Shown in pieces: positions 56,896-64,000 of a stretch of 64,000 bases of DNA (the first letter of the stretch is position 1; every line of letters starts with the position of its first letter). Below the pieces are notes generated by a model. That model saw only the letters and a program-made list of their open reading frames with translations, was not told the origin of the DNA and made no database searches. This stretch comes from Basidiobolus meristosporus CBS 931.73 (Eukaryota > Basidiobolomycota > Basidiobolomycetes > Basidiobolales > Basidiobolaceae), in assembly GCA_002104905.1 (NCBI GenBank), contig MCFE01000315.1, positions 33,259 through 97,258 of the forward strand, written 5' to 3'. The translations under genes and the position numbers were made by a program.

Positions 56896-57762
56896 ATGAA
56901 CTCTATGCCGTTACCACTCTCACATGGAGCCCCACAGTTTGATGGAAAGAATGTGGAGAGCTTCATATTCAAATGGGAGAAGCTCTGCAAGATGTGCAGC
57001 CTATCTGAACAAGAAATGGCTGAAGACTTCCCCTACTACTGCACTGATGATATTACTACCAAGCTTCTCAGACAAGGAGACATTCTGACTGACTGGACCT
57101 TAATGAAGACCTACCTACAGGCCGAGTATGGCAGACCCCAGATATACTATGGAATTGAAGACCTCAGACACTTTGGGAGGATGGGACTCTCCAAGCTACC
57201 AATTGAAGAGTTCATTCAACAATATGAAGATATGGCCAAGCCACTCCTAGAGTCCCAGGCGATAACTGAGTTTACCATGACACTTTACCTTGCACAAGGG
57301 CTTCCCCAGGAGTTGGCAAGGAAAGTTGACCTACATGCAGCCAAGGATGACAAGTCTGGCATTCCTTGCTTTGCAGAGATGAAACATGTACTCCTAGAGG
57401 CAAAGCAAACTTCTACCTTCATGAGACTCCTGACATCTAATCTGCCAGACCAGCCAACCAAGGAGCTAAAGAGTGCTGTTGCTGACAATCAGACCTACAC
57501 TACCAACAGAATTGACCAACTTGCTGAACAGCTACAAAAGCTAGCCCTCAAGGTTAACGGCTCAGCTGAGGTAGCTACTGAGGGCCAAAGAGCTTTGTCT
57601 AGACACTGCATTTGGTGTGACTCTACTCAGCATGCCAGACGTGAATGCTCAGAGCTTAGCCAGCTACTTAGAGAAGGAACAGTACAGTTTGATGCTGATG
57701 GAATGCTTGCTGATAAGGAAGGAAAAAGGATTCCCACTAATTTCCGAAGAGGCGGAATGTGA
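56896..57762 (+). CDS. Gypsy-Y gag
   Basis: 288 residues from ATG 56896, the first ATG of the frame after the primer site. APQFDGKNVESFIFKWEKLC start, helical capsid-like middle, a zinc knuckle CIWCDSTQHARREC (CX2CX4HX4C, residues about 238-251), end at TGA 57760-57762. It forms the particle and packages RNA. The pol frame is the same as gag, so the TGA either interrupts a single gag-pol frame or is read through. Codon use is less CpG-poor than in the older elements. Confidence 0.9.
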   Translation: MNSMPLPLSHGAPQFDGKNVESFIFKWEKLCKMCSLSEQEMAEDFPYYCTDDITTKLLRQGDILTDWTLMKTYLQAEYGRPQIYYGIEDLRHFGRMGLSKLPIEEFIQQYEDMAKPLLESQAITEFTMTLYLAQGLPQELARKVDLHAAKDDKSGIPCFAEMKHVLLEAKQTSTFMRLLTSNLPDQPTKELKSAVADNQTYTTNRIDQLAEQLQKLALKVNGSAEVATEGQRALSRHCIWCDSTQHARRECSELSQLLREGTVQFDADGMLADKEGKRIPTNFRRGGM

Positions 57763-60700
57763 GCCCTTTTCCAGAAGTCTGACTCAGCAACTAGAAAAAT
57801 TACTGTTGATGCCCCTATTGAGACTCATACAGTGAGTCCAAACAGCCCTGACAACAGAAAATACGAAGTAGACACCTTTGCTACTAAGAGACACCTTCCT
57901 GAAGAACCTGTCAAACCCATCCTTAGAAGACCACGATTTGAAGAGCCTGAGGTTATTATTGACAAGAGGCATAGAACACTGCCTACCCAAGACCCATTAC
58001 CTCACTTTCAGATGACCTCAAAGATAGCAGGCTACTCAAGCCCCCAATTGATTACTGAGAAACTACTGAAGCAGAACCTCACTTTGTCAGTTGGAGAAAT
58101 CATGAGTGTATCACCGTCTGTTAGGAAGACCTTTGATGAGCAGCTTAGAACAAGAAGACAAGCTGTTGAACATATGGACACCCATATAATCCAGACAAAC
58201 CATGAAGACCACAAAAAGGATGACAATGCTACCAAATACAAGACCTTTTACTCAGTTGCAACTGCTGTGGTGAAAGGGTACATATATGATGACCCTGTTG
58301 ACTGCCATATTGACAGTGGTTCAGAGATTTGTGTTATGCCGCTAGACTTCTGGAAGACACTTAGAAGCAAGGAGCTACTGCCTGTTGATAGAGATATTGG
58401 ATGGAACATGACTGATGCAAACTCAGGGTCTAGCCCACTCTATGGTGTAGTGCACAAGTTCCCTATTGAGGTACAAGGAATCAAGGTCTGGCTTCCCCTC
58501 TTTATCTGCCAGAAGGCAAACTTTGACCTTCTGTTAGGCAGACCATGGGAGACCAGTACTAAGGCTACAACTACCAACTATTCTGATGGGTCAGTGTGGT
58601 ACACTATACAAGGATCCAACCCAGGACTACAGTCAACATTCTGTGGGGTAACACCCAACAATAAGAGGACACATACCGCTTGCCAGAAGACACATCTTGT
58701 TATAGAAGAAGATGAGGAGCTTGACAGTATACACCCTAACAGTTGGAGCTGCTCATTAGGTATACAGGAGCAGTCAGCTATGGTTTGCACAAAATACAAG
58801 ACAGTGGAACAGAAGATTAGACCATCACTTACACCTTTAACTGATGGGTCTCGACCTGCTGATTACATCAGACCACCAGAAGGAACACCAGAAGATATAC
58901 GACTTACACCTGAGAGACTTAAGCAACTTATCATTGGTGATGGAAACCTAACACCGGAGGAGATCTTACTATTTGAAGAAACCCTGAAAAGGCTTGATAA
59001 GGTTTTCTCATATAACAACAAGGAGATGGGACTCTTAAAGACATCAGTTGAAAAACCTATCAAAATTCATACAGTGCCCCACACACCCTGGTCATTTAAA
59101 CCTTACCCACTGCCTAGAGGACTCCAAGCTGATGTGCATGACCTACTTAAGAAGAAGATTGAAGCTGGTATCCTAGAACCTTGCCATGGACCTTATGCTA
59201 ACAGATGGTTTGTGACCAAAAAGAAGAATGGGAAGCTCCGATTCATTCAAGACATGCAACCTGCAAATGCTGTCACTATCAGAGATGCCGCAATACCTCC
59301 GTCTATTGATGACTTTGCAGAAAGCTTTAGTGGTCACTCTATCTACTCAACATATGATCTCTACTCAGGATACGACCAGATTCCCCTAGATGAGACATCA
59401 AGAGATATGTTTGCACTCCAGACACCATTTGGACTGTTAAGAATGACAAGACTTAGCCAAGGGGCAACAAACTCCGTGGCTCAGTTCCAGAGGTGCATGG
59501 TAAATGTGCTCTACCAGTTTATACCTGAGAAACTTGCTGTCTTTGTTGATGACTTAGGCATCAAAGGACCAAAACTCCAGGACACAACTGAAGTTATGCC
59601 TGGAGTAAGAAAGTTTGTCTATGACCATATTTCAGACAATGATGTCATATTAGGAGCCATTGAAGAAGCTGGACTCACCATCAGTGGTGAGAAAAGCAGC
59701 TTTGGTGTATCAGAGATATCCATTGTTGGACAAAAATGCAACACATTTGGCCGTTCACCCGGAGACTCCAAGACACAAAAGATATGCAACTGGCCTACCC
59801 CCACAAATCTAACACAAGCTCGTGGCTTTGTGGCAGCTTGTGGGTTCTTTAGGATCTGGATCCCAAGATTTTCTGAGATAGCAGAACCAATCTACCGACT
59901 ACAGAGAAAGAATGCCCCATTTAACTGGGGAGAAGAGCAAGAAGAAGCCATGCAATTACTAAAAGAGGCCTTAGTATCTCCACCAGTTCTGAGACCTCTT
60001 GACTATCAGAACACTGAATGCCCACCTATCTTGACGGTGGATGCAAGCCCTGTAGGAGCTGGAGCACTACTTGGCCAAGATGATGAAGATGGTAACCGCT
60101 ATACCTGCAGATATGAGAGCTGCCTCTTCTCTCCTAGAGAACAAAGATACTCACAGATTAAGAGAGAGCTACTAGGAGTTGTGAAGATGCTGAGAAAGCT
60201 GAAGTCACAACTCTACATGACACATTTCATCCTGGAGACAGATGCTAAGCCACTTATAGGAATGATCAACAAGCCTGATCTACCTGATGATGCCACAAAT
60301 TGGTGGATGGCATGGCTGAAAATGTTTGACTTTGAGGTCAGACATATCCCTGGCAAGACAAATGTTGTGGCTGATGCACTCTCCAGGAAGGGACCACAGT
60401 TGTCTGAAGATATGGACCCTGACTTTGATGACATAATTGATGCAGAAATCCGACAACTACACGTGAAGAAGCCCAGCAACTCTACGTGGAACACCATTCA
60501 AGACTATCTGAGAACCTTAGAGAAGCCACCAGAAATGAGCCCACATGATTTCAGAAAGCTCAGGAAGAAGGCCCATCATTTCTACATAAAAGACGGCCTC
60601 CTCTTCAAACGAGTAAAGCCTGGACAGACACCAAGAAGAGTTATAGTTGAGCTCCAAGAACAACTGACTATTATGTCAAGCCTTCATGAAGGAAGACCCG

Positions 60701-61266
60701 GTGGTCATAGAGGCAGAGATGCCACTTACAATGTTGTTTCCAGTAGATACTACTGGGAGCATATGTATCATGATGTCCAACACTTTGTTGAATCTTGTGA
60801 CATTTGCCAAAGAAGGTCAACCAAGAGATATGAGGAGCCACTCCATCCAACCTACACACCTTGTCTATGGCAGAAGGTTGGCATTGACCTGGTCCACATG
60901 CCAACTGCTGGAACCAAGAAGTACCTTGTTGTTGCCAGAGATGATCTGAGTGGGTGGGTAGAAGCTCGAGCCCTACCCAATAACAAAAGCCACACCATAT
61001 GGAGATTTATTCTTGAAGATATAATATGCAGATTTGGCTGCATCAGCCAGTTTGTTGCTGACCGAGGAGAAATGACCTCAAATTTGATCCAGGAACTCTG
61101 CTCACAATACAAGATACATATTGCTTTCACTACCGCTTATCACCCACAGGCCAATGGAATGGTTGAAAGAGGCCATGGCCCGCTAGTTAACTCCCTGGTC
61201 AAGAGCTGCAACAACATGACACTACAGTGGCCTACACAGCTTCATCTAGCACTCTGGGCCAGATAG
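57763..61266 (+). CDS. Gypsy-Y pol: protease, RT, RNase H, integrase
   Basis: In frame with gag, open from 57763 to TAG 61264-61266 (1167 codons). Counting from codon 57832: protease VDCHIDSGSEICVMP (about 158-172), RT LRFIQDMQPANAVTIRDAAI and YDLYSGYDQIPL then catalytic FVDD (LAVFVDDLG, about 568-576), RNase H TVDASPVGAGA (about 734), LETDAKPLIGM and HIPGKTNVVADALSRK, integrase HHCC (GGHRGRDA...CDICQRRS, 951-991) and catalytic GIDLVH, VADRGE and VERGHG (about 1017, 1077, 1112). The end is premature: the frame shifts at LALWA, where relatives continue with DRV. Confidence 0.95.
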   Translation, partial: ALFQKSDSATRKITVDAPIETHTVSPNSPDNRKYEVDTFATKRHLPEEPVKPILRRPRFEEPEVIIDKRHRTLPTQDPLPHFQMTSKIAGYSSPQLITEKLLKQNLTLSVGEIMSVSPSVRKTFDEQLRTRRQAVEHMDTHIIQTNHEDHKKDDNATKYKTFYSVATAVVKGYIYDDPVDCHIDSGSEICVMPLDFWKTLRSKELLPVDRDIGWNMTDANSGSSPLYGVVHKFPIEVQGIKVWLPLFICQKANFDLLLGRPWETSTKATTTNYSDGSVWYTIQGSNPGLQSTFCGVTPNNKRTHTACQKTHLVIEEDEELDSIHPNSWSCSLGIQEQSAMVCTKYKTVEQKIRPSLTPLTDGSRPADYIRPPEGTPEDIRLTPERLKQLIIGDGNLTPEEILLFEETLKRLDKVFSYNNKEMGLLKTSVEKPIKIHTVPHTPWSFKPYPLPRGLQADVHDLLKKKIEAGILEPCHGPYANRWFVTKKKNGKLRFIQDMQPANAVTIRDAAIPPSIDDFAESFSGHSIYSTYDLYSGYDQIPLDETSRDMFALQTPFGLLRMTRLSQGATNSVAQFQRCMVNVLYQFIPEKLAVFVDDLGIKGPKLQDTTEVMPGVRKFVYDHISDNDVILGAIEEAGLTISGEKSSFGVSEISIVGQKCNTFGRSPGDSKTQKICNWPTPTNLTQARGFVAACGFFRIWIPRFSEIAEPIYRLQRKNAPFNWGEEQEEAMQLLKEALVSPPVLRPLDYQNTECPPILTVDASPVGAGALLGQDDEDGNRYTCRYESCLFSPREQRYSQIKRELLGVVKMLRKLKSQLYMTHFILETDAKPLIGMINKPDLPDDATNWWMAWLKMFDFEVRHIPGKTNVVADALSRKGPQLSEDMDPDFDDIIDAEIRQLHVKKPSNSTWNTIQDYLRTLEKPPEMSPHDFRKLRKKAHHFYIKDGLLFKRVKPGQTPRRVIVELQEQLTIMSSLHEGRPGGHRGRDATYNVVSSRYYWEHMYHDVQHFVESCDICQRRSTKRYEEPLHPTYTPCLWQKVGIDLVHMPTAGTKKYLVVARDDLSGWVEARALPNNKSHTIWRFILEDIICRFGCISQFVADRGEMTSNLIQELCSQYKIHIAFTTAYHPQANGMVERGHGPLVNSLVKSCNNMTLQWPTQLHLALWAR

Positions 61267-61755
61267 AATCACTACAAAAGTGCAGCACAAGGTCTATCTC
61301 CCATTCAAATTGCTTTACGGACATGATTGCGTTCTTCCCATAGAGCTTGACTCAATATCCTGGAACATGCTAGAGTGGAGAACTACAATGAGTACAGAAA
61401 GAACTACTGACTACACGCATCAAACAGCTTGATCACCATGAACTTGATATTACCCAAGCAGCTGCTAAACTCAAAGAGACAAGACTTCAGAACAGGGAAC
61501 CATTTGACAAGTCACATAGCCTTAGACCAAAGCCATTACTGGCAAGGAGATCCAGTACTGCTCTATGATTCCACTTTAGACAAGCAGTGGAGTCGCAAAT
61601 TTGACAATAAGTGGTCTGGCCCATATATTGTCTCTAAGGTGATTGGAAATGGAAGCTACTACCTGTCTGAACTTGATGGAACACCGCTAAGAGCACCTGT
61701 GGCAGGAAACCGACTTAAGCTATTCAAGCACCGGAATTTCGCACATCACATTTAG
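61267..61755 (+). pseudogene. Gypsy-Y integrase C-terminus, out of frame
   Basis: Homologous sequence continues in shifted frames: KLLYGHDCVLPIELD near 61310, RIKQLDHHELDITQAAAK near 61415, and QGDPVLLYDSTLDKQWSRKF with GPYIVSKVIGNGSYYLSELD to 61755. About three small indels (near 61260, 61390 and 61540) account for all of it. These could be real or assembly errors. Confidence 0.85.
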
Positions 61756-61780
61756 TTTGCTTTGACCTGAGTTCAAAGCT

Positions 61781-61794
61781 GAGAGGGGGGTGGA
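61781..61794 (+). other. Gypsy-Y polypurine tract
   Basis: GAGAGGGGGGTGGA directly before the 3' LTR; priming site for plus-strand DNA. Confidence 0.85.
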
Positions 61795-62870
61795 TGTAGT
61801 GGGGTCACAGTGACACCCACAGGCAGATGTGCTCATTCTTATGCGTTCACTTCCCTAAAAAGGATTACCCCGCCTATATTATTATCATCCCAAATTTGCA
61901 ATATTTCCTATTTTTGTCTATGTGATTATTACTATGCAACCTGACAAACTATTTGTCACTATTAACCCATTGCACAAGCTATTCTTATTCCTTGCCGAGA
62001 TGCCAAGATAAGATAGTTACCTTATAGGCAAGTACCCCAACAGTGCCCATGTCACGTGACCATCTTGGTTTCATAATCCCCCATCTCACTACCATAAGAG
62101 GCAACCACATGACACAGAGGTTTCATGTTACCACTACCTGATTGGCTAGGCTACTATGTCTCATGGAACAATCCGCCAAGAATTTGCGCTATTTTTAGTA
62201 CACAAAGACATGATTGGTTGTCTACTACCTTCTGGAAACTTCCGGAAAGTATTTTCTAGCAAGAAATTGAGCAGCAAAAAAGTATATAAGGGAGGCTATC
62301 CCTTAAAATAAATCATCCCTCTTCCAATATTCCAACTTATTGATTAGTGAGATCACCGCTACCTATTACCACTATTTTCTGACTCAGACCTGACAATACT
62401 CCCAGGAAACCGCGCTGACAGCCAACTGACCTTGGAGGCACTACTTGTGAGGAATACTCAGAGTAGGTATATTTTATTATATTTGTTTGTTTTCCCAAGT
62501 TTGTTCTTGTACAGGCAAAGATACTTTTCAGTCTTTGTAACTATTGGTCAAAGCTGCATTCTTATCAAGTCCCTGTTGGTGGAGTTTACAGTTGTTTTGA
62601 CTTTGGAAGCTTTAGTACATTGTCATCTCAAAGGACGTCAAAGCCATTATAAACTTTTGTTAAGACGCCAACTAAGTTGGGGATTGTAGTTCAATAGTTT
62701 TCCCTTGACAAGCTTGAGGCTTTATCCCCCATCACATTAGATTAGATAAAAGACCCAGTATTCCTAGCAAGCTTTTGCCAGAGGTTATCGCACCCAGTGA
62801 ACACCCCACACACATTCACACTTGAGAAGTGTTGGTTGTATTTTGCCCTTTGGACTTATACACCACCACA
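61795..62870 (+). repeat. Gypsy-Y 3' LTR
   Basis: 1076 bp, nearly the same as 55678-56755. Differences include four C/T at CpG (near 62055, 62411, 62789 and 62836). Confidence 0.95.
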
Positions 62871-62943
62871 CCGCAATGATTTTCAACTGCCTACTTGACT
62901 GAGAGCCTGAGGTGTTGTATTATTACCTTTAGTGGGCACTATA
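62871..62943 (-). other. P5 piece between Gypsy-Y and M7
   Basis: Matches P2 near 20785-20850 (CTACTTGACTG, ATTATTACCTT, AGTGGGCAC). Part of the disrupted P second gene region. Confidence 0.55.
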
Positions 62944-63674
62944 GACTTGTTCCGTTGGATAGTGCCACATTGAGCCATGAGTACCAAATGATGCCATAGT
63001 GTGCCAGAGAGGCCAATATAGCCTCCACCTGGCCACAGAGTGTGAAACATAGCTCTGCATCCTCATGCAAAGCAGCCCCTGTGTTTCACCCATTGTGTTG
63101 GAGAAAATCCATTTTTTGACCTTTTTTTTGGATCAATATTGTGCAGGATGTATTAGAGCACCAGCAGATTGAAGATATGCATCTGGTACTCAATACCCTT
63201 GGCACTCTGAATCTAGCTCCTGTAGCTTGTATCATGTCACAAAAATGAATGGCACTATCTTGGTCCACTGGTACTATCTGGCACTATATTTAAATATTAG
63301 CCCTAAAGTAAGATCTATACAAAGCACTTATAGTGCCAGATAGTACCAGTGGACCAAGATAGTGCCATTCATTTTTGTGACATGATACAAGCTACAGGAG
63401 CTAGATTCAGAGTGCCATGGGTATTGAGTACCAGATGCATATTGTCAGTTCTACTGTGCTCTTACACATCCTGAGCTACATTGATCCACAAAAAAAGGTC
63501 AAAAAATGGATTTTCTCCTGTGCAATGGGTGAAATACAGGGGCTGCTTTACATGAAGATGCAGAGCTATGTTTCACACTCTGTGGCCAAGTATAGGCTCA
63601 CTTGACCTCTCTGGCACACTATGGCATCATTTGGCACTCATGGCTCAATGTGGGACTATCCAACAGAACAAGTC
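62944..63674. mobile_element. Foldback MITE M7 (731 bp)
   Basis: GACTTGTTCCGTTGGATAGT start, AGAACAAGTC end, long inverted arms and TGGCACT heptamers. Flanks CTATA and TTATG do not match. The same site in P2 (near 20850) is empty. Confidence 0.9.
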
Positions 63675-64000
63675 TTATGTCCACAGGGCTTTTTTTGGTT
63701 GTAGCCCTGCATATTGTACTGAATATCAAAGCAAGCTGTTGTCCAACCATTCTTCTGCTGCTGTCAGCAGGGGGTTTAGTTGGGAACCAGATGATTATGC
63801 ATTATTTCTTGGCAGCATATACATCAAAGTGAGTCATACCAAAGGGAAAATGGTGTAATATGTATATGTGTAAGTGGTGCCACAACATTACTTGTAATGC
63901 TTACTATGACAGATCAACATTTCATCTTACATTCATGTAGGTGTAATGTTTCGATTGGAAAACTGTCTTGAATTCACATGAGTATTGACAAAAATACAAT
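63675..64000 (-). other. P5 first exon and promoter block, inverted
   Basis: Reverse complement of P1 about 4550-4905, like P2 20850-21150. It includes the first-exon ATG region near 63780 and the intergenic region. It continues past the window. Confidence 0.6.

Larger units (their letters stand above)
55678..62870 (+). mobile_element. Gypsy-Y: young full-length Ty3/gypsy element
   Basis: 7.2 kb with near-identical LTRs, primer-site-like sequence, gag, pol and purine tract. Only about ten LTR differences were seen by eye in about 1,077 bp. It disrupts the P second gene. Flanks are CCAC (55674-55677) and CCGC (62871-62874), possibly a 4-bp duplication with one CpG change. Confidence 0.95.

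Noticed and set aside
62432-62689. ORF inside the Gypsy-Y 3' LTR
   Set aside because: It lies wholly in LTR sequence, and the 5' LTR copy differs by a one-base length change that breaks the frame.

Overview
No host gene is recognisable anywhere in these 64 kb. The window is a stack of nested, mostly broken transposable elements: Ty3/gypsy-like and Ty1/copia-like LTR retrotransposons, a two-gene PIF/Harbinger-like DNA transposon family (here 'H') with short foldback derivatives ('M'), and a large CMC/Plavaka-like DNA transposon family ('P'). This mix, together with sequence decay focused on CpG sites, suggests a repeat-rich fungal genome, probably a basidiomycete. That is an inference from transposon types, since no rRNA, tRNA or housekeeping gene is present. 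Family and element names here are local labels, and all alignments were made by eye.

Layout. 1-8778: a decayed gypsy element (Gypsy-X) carrying foldback M1 (118-847), split by P element P1 (about 1481-6647) and foldback M2 (6648-7357). Its 3' LTR starts at 8772 and is split by H element Ha (9759-13177). 13409-15925: truncated inverted H copy Hb. 15926-19196: Gypsy-A with its 3' LTR. 19197-21274: P2 fragments with foldback M3 (19881-20613). 21275-24372: H copy Hc. 24404-25530: second copy of the Gypsy-X LTR. 25531-26270: H end fragment He. 26271-27311: P3 transposase fragment. 27312-41785: Gypsy-1, split by Gypsy-C (28903-33559, itself carrying foldback M5), Copia-1 (34445-40002) and an inverted solo LTR (40919-41277). 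41786-49182: Copia-2 and Copia-3 remnants, with H copy Hd (44380-49021) inside the Copia-3 LTR and two foreign solo LTRs inside Hd. 49183-55677: P4, split by an inverted Copia-4 composite. 55678-62870: Gypsy-Y, the youngest and best preserved element. 62871-64000: P5 fragments with foldback M7 (62944-63674).

The most coherent biological unit is the H/M system. Ha has terminal inverted repeats GACTTGTTCC/GGAACAAGTC, a 5-bp target duplication TAATA, and two genes transcribed away from a shared central region: a DDE transposase on the right and an unknown protein with a basic C-terminus on the left. Five foldback insertions (M1, M2, M3, M5, M7) carry the same terminal decamers, and M3 and M5 also have perfect TAATA duplications, so the Ha-type transposase probably moved them. 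Empty sites elsewhere in the window confirm several of these insertions.

The sequence also records decay. Copies of one family differ largely by loss of CpG to TpG or CpA. Ha keeps many CpGs in its accessory gene where Hb, Hc and Hd have lost them. Several of the differences between the two Gypsy-Y LTRs are also C/T at CpG. This fits a methylated, silenced, gene-free block that has repeatedly received new insertions.
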